Source: Streptomyces sp. H27-H5 | Lineage (GTDB): Bacteria > Actinomycetota > Actinomycetes > Streptomycetales > Streptomycetaceae | Reading direction: 5' to 3' | DNA length: 64,000 nucleotides | Assembly: GCF_026627505.1 (NCBI RefSeq) | Contig: NZ_JAPNLK010000039.1 | Span: 1 to 64,000 of the forward strand | Notes under the pieces: model-generated | Told to the model about the DNA's origin: nothing | What the model saw: only the letters and a program-made list of their open reading frames with translations | Databases searched by the model: none | Program-made: the position numbers and the translations under genes | Shown: piece by piece, positions 1 to 8,112 of the stretch | How the letters are laid out: every line of letters starts with the position of its first letter | Position numbering within the stretch: the first letter of the stretch is position 1

Positions 1-108
1 GCCCACCACTTCAGTGTCTGGCCCGCGGTCATCTCCTGCATCGAGCGCGGCACCCGACGTGACGACGACCTCGCCAGCGCCTACCGCGACTGGCTCACTG
101 CCGCTTGA
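1..108 (+). CDS. C-terminal end of an unidentified protein (partial)
   Basis: An open frame runs in from the left edge and stops at TGA 106-108. It encodes 35 residues ending in YRDWLTAA, with a short WPAVISCIERG segment. Codon use is Streptomyces-like. The fragment is too short to assign a family. A transposase or regulator tail is possible, but nothing here proves it. Confidence 0.45.
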   Translation, partial: AHHFSVWPAVISCIERGTRRDDDLASAYRDWLTAA

Positions 109-288
109 CAGCCAATAGGAGCTTCAGCGCCGCCCGAACGGGAACCCGGGGGCCCGGCCCGGCCGCTCGACCGCTTGCCCACTCGCCCGCTCGACCGCCA
201 TCAGGCGTACGGATGGGTACAGAGCGGCGTGGCGGTGATGTCCGCACGGGCCGCCGGTCGTTGTGGGAGAAAACGAAGGAGAGGTGCC

Positions 289-852
289 ATGACCACTCAG
301 GAACCCGCCGACCGGCCCGCGCCCACGACCGAGCTCGACGGGCGCTACAGCTCCGCGCTCAATCCCCGCCCCGGCGCCGAGAACGTCACCGCCACCGAAT
401 GGGCCGATGCCCAGAGGCAGTTGGAGACGGCCGAGATCTTTTGGGTCTCCACGGTGCGACCCGATGGCCGGCTGCACGTCACGCCCGTGATCGCCGCCTG
501 GCACGGCGGGGTGCTGTACTTCTCGACCGGCCCGGACGAGCAGAAGGCGAAGAACCTCGCCCAGGACGGGCACTGCGCGCTGACCACCGGGGGGAACTCT
601 CTCACGCGGGGACTCGACCTCGTGGTCGAGGGCACGGCGAAGCCCGTCGCCGATCCGGCGGCACTGGAGGAGGTCATCGCGGCGTACGAGGCGAAGTACG
701 GGGCGCACATCACCTCGCCCGAGGGCACCTTCCACGGCATCGGGGACGCCTTCCGGGCCGGGAACGCCGTGGTGTTCGGGGTGACCCCGGACACCGCGTA
801 CGGCTTCGGCCGGGACGACGGGCTGTACACGCACACGCGGTGGACGTTCTGA
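289..852 (+). CDS. Pyridoxamine 5'-phosphate oxidase-fold protein
   Basis: This 187-residue protein has the split-barrel flavin/F420-binding fold of PPOX-family proteins. Visible features are the segment FWVSTVRPDGRLHVTPV (beta strands with the conserved R/H pair), LYFSTGPDEQKAKNL (typical cofactor-contact strand and helix) and a C-terminal YGFGRDDGLYTHTRWTF strand. Family members reduce small molecules or bind heme, FMN or F420; the substrate cannot be read from sequence. I chose ATG 289 because it has an AAGGAGAG ribosome site 5 nt upstream; the frame stays open further upstream but has no such site. It stands alone and faces the minus-strand gene that follows, so the two converge. Confidence 0.85.
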   Translation: MTTQEPADRPAPTTELDGRYSSALNPRPGAENVTATEWADAQRQLETAEIFWVSTVRPDGRLHVTPVIAAWHGGVLYFSTGPDEQKAKNLAQDGHCALTTGGNSLTRGLDLVVEGTAKPVADPAALEEVIAAYEAKYGAHITSPEGTFHGIGDAFRAGNAVVFGVTPDTAYGFGRDDGLYTHTRWTF

Positions 853-880
853 ACCCTGCCGCGCGCGGGGCCGCCGGGGG

Positions 881-1222
881 TCATGGTCGCGTCTCCTTCA
901 CCGTGAGGCTGCCGTCGGGCGTGAGGGTGAAAGCGGTACGGAAGAAGACGCTGGTGTCGTGGTCCGTCCCGCCGAACGCGTCGAGGTGTACGTCTTCGGC
1001 CTTGCCGTAGTGAACGCGGGCCTGGGCGGCGGGCACCCAGGAGTTGGTCCGCACGTGCGTCGACCAGGCGCCCATCGTTTCGCTCTTCCAGGGGCCCCAA
1101 CTGCGTTCGGGGTAGAGTCCCGGCGTCCTGCCCTGGTGAAAGAGCACGCCGGTGAGGGCGAGCACCAACACGGCCACAAGGACCAGAATCCACGCGATAG
1201 CGCGGTGACGGTTCAGCGGCAC
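881..1222 (-). CDS. Small single-pass membrane protein, unknown function
   Basis: About 113 residues: a basic start (PLNRHRAIAW), one hydrophobic helix (ILVLVAVLVLALTGVLF, about residues 11-27), then an exported domain of about 80 residues ending LTPDGSLTVKETRP. It looks like a signal-anchored extracytoplasmic protein. I prefer GTG 1222 because AGGAG lies 8 nt upstream; a longer reading would begin inside the tandem repeat at 1243-1279, which would encode an implausible HRSTDPP repeat. No domain recognised. It converges on the PPOX-fold gene with a short gap. Confidence 0.6.
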   Translation of the reverse strand: MPLNRHRAIAWILVLVAVLVLALTGVLFHQGRTPGLYPERSWGPWKSETMGAWSTHVRTNSWVPAAQARVHYGKAEDVHLDAFGGTDHDTSVFFRTAFTLTPDGSLTVKETRP

Positions 1223-1242
1223 GGGCCTCACTCCTGACGGTC

Positions 1243-1279
1243 GGTGGATCGGTGGATCGGTGGATCGGTGGATCGGTGG
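1243..1279. repeat. Tandem 8-bp repeat (GGTGGATC) x 4.6
   Basis: Four perfect copies of GGTGGATC followed by GGTGG lie between two divergent genes, just upstream of the small membrane protein gene. It is a simple-sequence tract likely to vary in copy number. No palindromic operator design is evident. Confidence 0.9.
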
Positions 1280-1407
1280 CCCCAGCATCCGTCATCGAGA
1301 TCGTCCTCCGGGGCCCTGTTACCGCATCGTCGGGTAGCAGGGCTCCACCGCGGCCCCGGGCCGAATTGCCGGGCACTCGGGGCGCGGTTCGTGTCAGGAT
1401 GCAAGGC

Positions 1408-2175
1408 ATGTCCGATCGCGCACTGAGCTTCGGAGCAAGGGCGGAAGCGTACGAACGGTTCCGGCCGGGGTATCCCGACCGGCTCTTCGACATGGTCGCG
1501 GCGTACGCGGGTCATCCGCTCCGGACCGCGCTCGAAATCGGTGCCGGGACGGGCAAGGCGACTCGTCTCTTCGCCCGACGGGGGATCGCGGTCACCGCGA
1601 CCGAGCCCGACGGGGCCATGCTCGCCGAGCTGCGCAAGCACGTTCCGGCGCACGTCACGGCGGTGCGGGCCGCTTTCGAGGACGTACGGTCGGGCGAGAG
1701 GTACGGGCTGGTCTACGCCGCGGCGGCGCTGCACTGGACGAGCCCGGAGGGCCGGTGGTCGCACGTGGCCGGGCTGCTGGAGCCGGGCGGCGTGTTCGCC
1801 TCGTTCGGCGGACCGTTCCGGCCGGCCGATGCGGCGGTGGAGGAAGCCGTTCGCGCGGCGCGGGCGCCGTTCCTGGAGAGCGACGAGGTCCCCTCACCGG
1901 ACGGGACTCCGCCGGAACACACCATGCAGTGGCCGGGTACGGAACTCCAACGGTCCGAGTGGTTCACCGATGTCCGACAGTCCCTGATCGAGAGGCGCTT
2001 GACGTTGAGTGCGCGCGACTACGTCGGCCATCTCTCGACGATCTCGGCCTATCTCGTCCTGCCGGCCGCCGCGCGGAGGCAGGTGTTCGAGCAGATCGCG
2101 CGGGCCCTGCCGGAGCGGGTCGAGCTCACCGCCGACCTCACCGTCCACCTCGCCCGTCGCCGCGCCGAGGGATAG
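1408..2175 (+). CDS. Class I SAM-dependent methyltransferase
   Basis: A 255-residue methyltransferase of the Methyltransf_11/25 type. Motif I is ALEIGAGTGK (about residues 41-50). The acidic motif II end of strand 2 is VTATEPDGAM, and a post-motif YGLVYAAAALHWTSP loop is typical of small-molecule methyltransferases. The N-terminal start SDRALSFGARAEAYERFRPGYP is the common start of this Streptomyces family. ATG 1408 is chosen because AGGA lies about 8 nt upstream and because the upstream in-frame extension is translated simple repeat. The substrate is unknown. No partner gene is adjacent. Confidence 0.85.
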   Translation: MSDRALSFGARAEAYERFRPGYPDRLFDMVAAYAGHPLRTALEIGAGTGKATRLFARRGIAVTATEPDGAMLAELRKHVPAHVTAVRAAFEDVRSGERYGLVYAAAALHWTSPEGRWSHVAGLLEPGGVFASFGGPFRPADAAVEEAVRAARAPFLESDEVPSPDGTPPEHTMQWPGTELQRSEWFTDVRQSLIERRLTLSARDYVGHLSTISAYLVLPAAARRQVFEQIARALPERVELTADLTVHLARRRAEG

Positions 2176-2251
2176 CACGTCGGGCGGACGCAGGACGGTA
2201 CCGCTCCCCCACCAACCCGCCGCCGCGACCCATGGCCGCGGGCCGGGGGGC

Positions 2252-2317
2252 GGTCACATTACGTCGGGGTGACCGATGCCGGGCGGGGAGTGGCCGACCT
2301 ACCGTCAGTGACGTCAC
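2252..2317. promoter_or_regulatory. Two inverted repeats upstream of the RibD/DHFR-like gene
   Basis: GGTCAC (2252-2257) is inverted as GTGACC (2269-2274), and a perfect 10-bp palindrome GTGACGTCAC lies at 2308-2317, 38 bp before the GTG start of the next gene. Both share the GTCAC half-site, so they may bind one dimeric regulator. This is inference from symmetry only. Confidence 0.35.
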
Positions 2318-2355
2318 CCCAGTGCATCACCTCATCGTCTCGAAAGCAGGTCCGC

Positions 2356-2940
2356 GTGCGTCCCCTCACCTACTGCGTCGGTACCAGCCTCGACGGCTTC
2401 ATCGCGGGCCCGGACGGGCAGTTCGACTTCATCCCCTTCGAGGGAGACCTCGCCGCCGCGCTGCTGGCCGAGTACCCCGAGACCATCCCGGTGACGGGTC
2501 GCGGGCCGTTGGGCATCGAGGGGGCCGCCAACCAGAGGTTCGACACCGTTCTGATGGGCCGGGGAACCTACGAGCCCGGTCTCGCGGTCGGCGTCACCAG
2601 TCCCTACCCGCACCTCACCCAGTACGTCTTCTCCCGCACCCTGTCCCGACTCGACCCCGCCGTGGAGATCGTGTCCACGGATCCGGTGGCGTTCGTCCGC
2701 GACCTCAAGCGGCGGGACGGGGCGGGCATCTGGCTGTGCGGCGGCGCGGATCTGGCCGGGCAACTGCTGGAGGAGATCGACGAACTGATCATCAAGCGCT
2801 ACCCGGTCGTCATCGGGTCCGGGATCCCGCTGTTCCGCGCGCCGTTCCTCCCGGTGAGGTTCACGCTGACCGACTCCCGCGTCTTCAACACGGGCGCGAC
2901 CCTCACCACCTACTCGACCTCCTCGACACCTCAGAAGTGA
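2356..2940 (+). CDS. RibD C-terminal / dihydrofolate reductase-like protein
   Basis: A 194-residue protein of the YyaP/RibD_C dihydrofolate reductase-fold family. The start TYCVGTSLDGFIAGPDGQFDF is the diagnostic first strand and loop. FDTVLMGRGTYEP is the conserved NADPH-binding strand. GIWLCGGADLAGQLL followed by DELIIKRYPVVIGSGIPLF is the late glycine-rich NADPH loop and the final strand pair. Members reduce pteridine- or flavin-like compounds; their real substrates are mostly unknown. GTG 2356 follows an AGCAGG ribosome site. The next gene starts 8 bp after the stop, so the two are probably co-transcribed. Confidence 0.85.
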   Translation: MRPLTYCVGTSLDGFIAGPDGQFDFIPFEGDLAAALLAEYPETIPVTGRGPLGIEGAANQRFDTVLMGRGTYEPGLAVGVTSPYPHLTQYVFSRTLSRLDPAVEIVSTDPVAFVRDLKRRDGAGIWLCGGADLAGQLLEEIDELIIKRYPVVIGSGIPLFRAPFLPVRFTLTDSRVFNTGATLTTYSTSSTPQK

Positions 2941-2948
2941 GTACACAC

Positions 2949-4001
2949 ATGTTGTTCCGTTCCACGACCGAGACCGACCTCGACCGCGTCACCGCCGTGA
3001 CCGTCGACGAACCCGTCGGTTGGATCCCCGCCGACCGCTACCTCGAAGAGCTGAAGGAGGGCATGTACAGGCCGGAGTGGACCTGGATCGCCGAGGACGG
3101 CGACCGGATTGTGGCCCGCGCCCTGTGGTGGGGTCATGCGACCGGCGAGCACCCGCTGGCCCTGGACTGCCTGTACGTCGACCCCTCGGTTCCCGACCGC
3201 GCGGCGGTCGCGGCCGGGCTGATCACGGCGGGGCTGCGGGCCTTCGCCGCACAGGGCGCGACCACGCCCCCGCTGTACAACCTGACGCTGCCGACCGGGT
3301 GGCGCCAGGACCCGGCCGTCGTCGCCGCCCTGGAGTGGCGGCGCGAGGCCGCCCGGGCGGCCGGGCTCACCGATCAGGTGGAGCGGCTGCGCCTGGAGTG
3401 GACCCCCGAGGCCGGGCTCCCGGTCTCCAGCGGGCGTCTCATGTTCACCGAGGGCTCGGACGAGGAGTTCCTCGACGTGTTCCGGCGGATCGCGGTGGGC
3501 AGCCTGGACGGCGAGACGCGCCGGAACCTGGCGTCCATGGGAGCCGAGGCCACCGCCCGCGAGGAGGTGGACTTCTACCTCGGGTGTCCGGGCGAGCGTT
3601 CGTGGTGGCGTCTGGCGCGCACCCCCGACGGGCAGGTCGCCGGGCTGGCGCTCCCCTCGGCGACGCCGTACAACCGCAACGTCGGCTATCTGGGCGTCGT
3701 CCCCGAGCTGCGCGGACAGGGGTACGTCGACGACGTGCTCGCCGAGATCACCCGGGTGCAGGTGGAGGCGGGCGCCGAGCTGATCACGGCCACCACGGAC
3801 ACCGACAACGCGCCGATGGCCGCCGCGTTCGCCCGGGCCGGCTTCCGGACCACCCAGACCCGGATGATCTACTCGGTTCCGGAGGCCTCGCAGCCGGCGT
3901 CGGTGGGTTCGCAAGAGGCGACGGAGGGTTCGCCGGAGGCGGCGGAGGGTTCGCCGGCCACGTCGGAGGGTTCCCGGGCGGCGTCGGCCGCGGCCTCATG
4001 A
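2949..4001 (+). CDS. GNAT-family N-acetyltransferase
   Basis: A 350-residue protein with two GNAT-like halves. The second half carries the acetyl-CoA site: VGYLGVVPELRGQGYVDDVLAEI matches the R/Q-x-x-G-x-G/A pyrophosphate loop, and TDTDNAPMAAAFARAGF is the terminal strand-helix unit. The first half is degenerate, as in other tandem Streptomyces GNATs. The last 35 residues are a low-complexity Gly-Ser-Glu-Ala tail (repeats of EGSPEAA type) made by an imperfect 27-bp DNA repeat; it is probably disordered. The start is 8 bp after the previous stop. Its stop overlaps the stop of the convergent LAL regulator. Confidence 0.8.
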   Translation: MLFRSTTETDLDRVTAVTVDEPVGWIPADRYLEELKEGMYRPEWTWIAEDGDRIVARALWWGHATGEHPLALDCLYVDPSVPDRAAVAAGLITAGLRAFAAQGATTPPLYNLTLPTGWRQDPAVVAALEWRREAARAAGLTDQVERLRLEWTPEAGLPVSSGRLMFTEGSDEEFLDVFRRIAVGSLDGETRRNLASMGAEATAREEVDFYLGCPGERSWWRLARTPDGQVAGLALPSATPYNRNVGYLGVVPELRGQGYVDDVLAEITRVQVEAGAELITATTDTDNAPMAAAFARAGFRTTQTRMIYSVPEASQPASVGSQEATEGSPEAAEGSPATSEGSRAASAAAS

Positions 4002-6881
4002 GTCGTGTACCGGGGCGAGCAGCGCGGCCAGTTCGGTACGGGAGCCGACGCCGAGTTTGGGGAACGCGCGGTAGAGGTGGTGCCCGACCGTGCGGGGGCT
4101 CAGGAACAGTTGCGCGGCGATCTCCCGGTTGCTCGCGCCGGCCGCCGCCAGCCGGACGACCTCGCGTTCCTGCGGGCTCAGCAGGCTGATCGGGCCGTCC
4201 TCGCGGGTGGTCAGCCCGGTCTCCCCGCCCGCGGCTCCCAGCTCCGCCCGGGCCCGGCCGGCCCAGGGGCGGGCGCCGAGCCGCTCGAAGGCCTCCAGCG
4301 CGGCGCGCAGTTGGTCGCGGGCGTCGATCTGGCGTCGCAGCCGGCGCAGCCATTCCCCGTAGAGCAGCGCGGTGCGGGCCCGGTCGTAGTCGCTGCCGTT
4401 CTCGTGGAGGGCCAGCGCCGCGGTGAAGTGTTCCTCGGCCGTACTGTCGGGGCCGGTCAGCGCCTGGCAGCGGCGGGCCAGCGCGGACAGGGCCGGTTGC
4501 CCCAGGGCGGTGGCCCATTCCCCGAGCAACCGGGCCGGTTCCTTCGCCCGCTCCGGTCGCCCGGCACGTCCGGCCGCCTCGACGAGGTCCGCCAGCAGGG
4601 GCAGGCAGAGCAGTGGACCGGCGGCCTTGTGCGGCGCCGAATCGAGTCGCTGCGGGGTGGAGTTCAGGGGTTCCGGTGCGGACTTCAGCGACCGTGCGGG
4701 CTCCGGTGATTGCGGCGCGCAGTTCTGTGGTTCCGGTGCGGAGTTCAGGGGGTGCAGCGCCGATTCCAGGGGTTCCAGCGCCGCCTCCGCCCGTCCCAGG
4801 CCGAGTTCGAGCACGCCCAGCGCCCACAGGGCGTCCGCCGTGCCCCGCCCCACCCCGCGCGGTCGCGTGTACGCCAACGCCTCGGCGGCCAGGGCGCGGC
4901 CCTGTTCCTCGTCGCCCCGTACGGCCGCCGTCATCGCCAGTGCGGCCCGCAGGTGGGCGGCCCGGTGGGCCAGGTCGTGGTACTCGGCGAGCCGCAGCCC
5001 CTCCGCGGCGTGCGCGGACGCCTCGTCGTGGCGGCCGAGCGCCAGTTCCGTCTGCGCCAGCAGGTGGAGCGTGGTGGGCAGCCATCCGCCGATGCCCTGC
5101 TCCCGGCAGTGGGCGACGGCTCCGGCGGCGGCCTCCCGCGCGGCCGCGTGGTCGCCGGTCAGCTGACAGTGGATCCCGGTCATCAGCCGGTCCATGACGC
5201 CGGTGGCCGGGTCCCGGCAGTCCTGGACGAGCGCGCGCAGCGCGTCGAGCGCGCCGGGTACGTCACCGCCGAACAGCCGGGCGGGCACGGCCAGTACCGG
5301 CAGGCCCGGGGCGCGGGACGCGATCTCCTCGATCAGCGTCGCGTCGCCCGCGGAGAAGGCGGCGTGCACCGCGTCGGTCAGCAGCGAGGCGACGGTGTCC
5401 GGGCGGTCGGTACCGGTCAGGTCCGCGCTGTCGAGCAGGATCCGGGCGGCCGTCTCCGGCCTGCGGAAGCCGAGTTCGACGACCGCCCGGGCGCGCGCGA
5501 AGTCCGCCGCCACGCCGGGGGCGTCCAGCGGCAGCGGTACCTGGTCGGCGAGCGCGCCGCACCGCTCGTCCTGTCCGGCGTCGGCGGCCCGCTGGGCCGC
5601 CCGGACCAGGCGGCGCGCACGGGGGCCGGGATCCGCGGTGAGCTGGGCGGCCCGCTCGTAGGCCGCGGACGCGGACGCCATCGCCTGTCGGCTCCCGGCC
5701 CACTCGGCGACCCGTTCCAGTTCCTCGGCGACCCGCTCGTCGGGGCCCGTGGACGCGGCGGCCAGATGCCAGGCACGCCGGTGCGCCTGGCCGGCGTCGC
5801 CCAGCGCCCGCGCCAACGCCCGGTGAGCGGCGATGCGCCGGGCGAGCGGGGCGCCCTGGTAGGCGGCGTACCGCACCAACGGATGGCGGAAGCGCACCAC
5901 CCTCCCGGACACGCGCACGAATCCGGCGCGCTCGGCGGGTTCGAGGTCCTCGACCGCCGCGCCGAGCGGTTGAGCGGCCCGCAGTACCACGGTGAGATCC
6001 CCGGAGTCGTCGGCGGCGGCCACCAGCAGGACCGCCTGCGCGGCTTCGGGAAGCCTTCGGATCTGCTCCAGGAAGCCGTCCTGGATCCGGCTCGGCAGGC
6101 CGGCGCCCTCCTCGGGGAGCGCCAACGGGCCCAGCCGCCCGGCGCGCTGGGCCGGGGTGAGCGCGGCCGACAGCTCGATGAGGGCGAGCGGGTTGCCGCG
6201 GGCCTCCTCGATGACCCGGTCCGCCACGTACGGCGGCAGCCCCGGCAACAACTCGGCGGCGTCCGCGCGTTCGAGACCTTCGACGTGCAGCCGGGGCAGT
6301 CCCTTCACGGCGGCGCCGGGCGCCCCGTCGCGGACCGCGAACAGCATCACGACGCCCTCCGCCCGCAGTCGGCGTGCGGCGAACGTCAGCATGTCCACCG
6401 ACGGCTGGTCGAGCCACTGCGCGTCGTCGACCAGGCACAGCAGCGGGCCGCCGGACGCGGCCTCCGACAGCATCGTGAGCACCGCGAGGCCGACGGTGAA
6501 GGGATCGCGGACCCCGTCGGCGGTCAGCCCGAAGACGGCTCGCAGGGCTGCGGCCTGCGGTTGCGGCAGGCCGTCGACGAGGTCCAGTACGGGCAGGAAC
6601 AACTGGTGGAGGCCGCCGAAGGCCAGTTCCATCTCCGACTCGATGCCCTCGACGCGCAGTACGCGCGTCCCGTCCTCCCGGTCGGCGGCGTGGTCGAGCA
6701 GCGCGGTCTTGCCGATCCCGGCGTCGCCGTGCAGCAGCAGGGCGCCGCTCTTGCCCTGACGCGCGTCGACGAGCAACTGCTCGATCCGGTCCCGTTCCGC
6801 GTTCCGCCCCCGCACGATGTGCCCCTGCTTCCCGTTCTTCCCGTGGTCCCGTCGTCTGTCCGCCCGGGGTGTGGGAGTCAT
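3996..6881 (-). CDS. LuxR-family regulator with AAA ATPase domain (LAL type)
   Basis: A 961-residue large ATP-binding LuxR-type regulator. The Walker A motif is GDAGIGKT (residues 52-59) and a Walker B-like LLCLVDDAQWLD follows. The middle is a long helical TPR-like sensor region. The C-terminus is a LuxR helix-turn-helix (LSPQEREVVRLAAAGASNREIAAQLFLSPRTVGHHLYR), where the second helix binds DNA. Family members activate pathway operons, sometimes gated by a small inducer. Around residues 700-745 there is an insertion of repeated SAPEPLNS-like units, probably a repeat expansion. The stop is shared head-on with the GNAT gene (TCATGA). The target is unknown; no adjacent catabolic operon suggests one. 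Confidence 0.9.
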   Translation of the reverse strand: MTPTPRADRRRDHGKNGKQGHIVRGRNAERDRIEQLLVDARQGKSGALLLHGDAGIGKTALLDHAADREDGTRVLRVEGIESEMELAFGGLHQLFLPVLDLVDGLPQPQAAALRAVFGLTADGVRDPFTVGLAVLTMLSEAASGGPLLCLVDDAQWLDQPSVDMLTFAARRLRAEGVVMLFAVRDGAPGAAVKGLPRLHVEGLERADAAELLPGLPPYVADRVIEEARGNPLALIELSAALTPAQRAGRLGPLALPEEGAGLPSRIQDGFLEQIRRLPEAAQAVLLVAAADDSGDLTVVLRAAQPLGAAVEDLEPAERAGFVRVSGRVVRFRHPLVRYAAYQGAPLARRIAAHRALARALGDAGQAHRRAWHLAAASTGPDERVAEELERVAEWAGSRQAMASASAAYERAAQLTADPGPRARRLVRAAQRAADAGQDERCGALADQVPLPLDAPGVAADFARARAVVELGFRRPETAARILLDSADLTGTDRPDTVASLLTDAVHAAFSAGDATLIEEIASRAPGLPVLAVPARLFGGDVPGALDALRALVQDCRDPATGVMDRLMTGIHCQLTGDHAAAREAAAGAVAHCREQGIGGWLPTTLHLLAQTELALGRHDEASAHAAEGLRLAEYHDLAHRAAHLRAALAMTAAVRGDEEQGRALAAEALAYTRPRGVGRGTADALWALGVLELGLGRAEAALEPLESALHPLNSAPEPQNCAPQSPEPARSLKSAPEPLNSTPQRLDSAPHKAAGPLLCLPLLADLVEAAGRAGRPERAKEPARLLGEWATALGQPALSALARRCQALTGPDSTAEEHFTAALALHENGSDYDRARTALLYGEWLRRLRRQIDARDQLRAALEAFERLGARPWAGRARAELGAAGGETGLTTREDGPISLLSPQEREVVRLAAAGASNREIAAQLFLSPRTVGHHLYRAFPKLGVGSRTELAALLAPVHDS

Positions 6882-7025
6882 TGTCGCTGGTCAGACGTTC
6901 CGCCTGCCGGTCCGGGTCGGGCGCCGGCGGTGCGCGTGGTTCCCTTGCCGAAGGCGGCGGGCACACGGCGGGACGTCGAGGCACACGGGGCGGATGCCAC
7001 CGGCCACCGGCCGGCGGGGTGTTGC

Positions 7026-7667
7026 TCAGGGCTTGGTGGACGTGAGGACGCCGATCTTGTCGATGCGGTGTTCCGGGTTGTTCTGCGCGTCCCGCCAGTG
7101 ATTGCCCGCCGCTTCGTCCTCGGGCGTGAGGCACGTGGTCACGGTGATCATCGCCCGGCTGGGCACGGCGCCCGGGGAGCCGGGGACCGCGGCCCGTTGG
7201 GCGTCCATGGAACCCGGAGACCGGAACGAGGTCGTCCGTGTCGCGGTGATGGTGTACTCGTACGTCACGCCGCCAGCGGTGACGTGGACCGCCGCGCCGT
7301 TCGGCAGTGACGGCAACGCCCGCAGGGGCCCGCCCGCGACGATGCGGTGGCCCGTGACGATGTAGTTCCCCACGTCGCCGGGACCGACCCCGCCGCCGGG
7401 CCCGTGGGGGCTCGCCGCCGCGCCCTGGTCCTGGATCCGGGTGCCGGGCGCGTCGTCGGGAGTCCCCTGGTACGGGACGACCGTGAGCCCGGACACGCCG
7501 ATGGCGGGGATGGACAGGACGGCCGTTTGGATGCCGGTGACGGCGCGGCCGGGTGGTGCCGCCGGTCCGGAGGTGGAAGCGGGCGCGGCCGGTCCCGCCA
7601 TCAGCACGGCGAGGGCGGCGCCGGCGAGGACCGCCGGCGCGGCGCGGAAGGCTGGGCACTTGGGCAT
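7026..7667 (-). CDS. Class E-like sortase
   Basis: A 213-residue secreted or anchored sortase. An N-terminal signal segment (VLAGAALAVLMAGPAAPA) precedes the catalytic barrel. The catalytic triad is visible: His107 in IVTGHRIV, Cys179 in TVTTCLTPED, and Arg201 in NPEHRIDKIG. The TGHR and TTCL motifs are those of actinobacterial transpeptidases that attach LAxTG-type proteins or act as housekeeping sortases. There is no clear C-terminal membrane helix, and no substrate gene with a sorting signal is adjacent. It may serve proteins encoded elsewhere. Confidence 0.85.
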   Translation of the reverse strand: MPKCPAFRAAPAVLAGAALAVLMAGPAAPASTSGPAAPPGRAVTGIQTAVLSIPAIGVSGLTVVPYQGTPDDAPGTRIQDQGAAASPHGPGGGVGPGDVGNYIVTGHRIVAGGPLRALPSLPNGAAVHVTAGGVTYEYTITATRTTSFRSPGSMDAQRAAVPGSPGAVPSRAMITVTTCLTPEDEAAGNHWRDAQNNPEHRIDKIGVLTSTKP

Positions 7668-8112
7668 GGCTACATCCGTGGTTCAGCGGGCCGCACGGGG
7701 CAATACCGGCCCGGGTGGCCCTTCCAGCGTTGCACAAGGGAGTCCGCGCGGCAGCCCGTGGGATGGGGGGCAGCCCGTCGCCGAAGGCCGCGGCCCCTCG
7801 TGGCGGACCGTGCGCGCAAGAGTGCGCGGGCGCGCGGGCGCGCGGAGCGGAGCTGGCCGAGGAGGGCCTCGGTGATGAGGGGCAGCCCGGCCCACTGCGG
7901 GAACTGTCGGTCGATCAGGTGCCTGACCAGGGCGGTGTCGATGGACGGGCGGGCATCGGGCGGTGTCCCGGTCACTGGGGCGGCTCCGACGATCGGCCCG
8001 CTTCGTGCGGCGGGCTCCGTGCGGCGGGCGGCGGGCGGCCGAGACCAGGACACTGCGCCGCGGCCGCCCCTGTCCACCCGTTGATCGGCGTCGTCGGCCG
8101 GGCGGCTCCGTG
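7668..8112. other. Intergenic stretch with a gene remnant
   Basis: This 445-bp stretch holds no intact gene. The only recognisable content is the short minus-strand phosphotransferase remnant at 7877-7975. The other open frames have no start site with a ribosome site and no family likeness. Confidence 0.6.
7877..7975 (-). pseudogene. Remnant of an aminoglycoside/macrolide phosphotransferase N-terminus
   Basis: From GTG 7975 (GGAG about 9 nt upstream) the frame reads IDTALVRHLIDRQFPQWAGLPL, the standard opening of Streptomyces APH-family phosphotransferases. In intact relatives this is followed by a PV-type linker and the nucleotide-binding lobe. Here the likeness stops at residue 33 and the remaining DNA to the sortase gene shows no kinase HxD or DxD motifs in any frame. 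It reads as a 3'-truncated gene left after a deletion. The retained start and ribosome site suggest a fairly recent event. Confidence 0.6.

Noticed and set aside
1243..1279. A CRISPR array
   Set aside because: The repeats are 8 bp and contiguous, with no spacers; no cas genes are present.
1252..1407. An earlier start for the methyltransferase gene
   Set aside because: The extension translates the GGTGGATC repeat and lacks a ribosome site; ATG 1408 has one.
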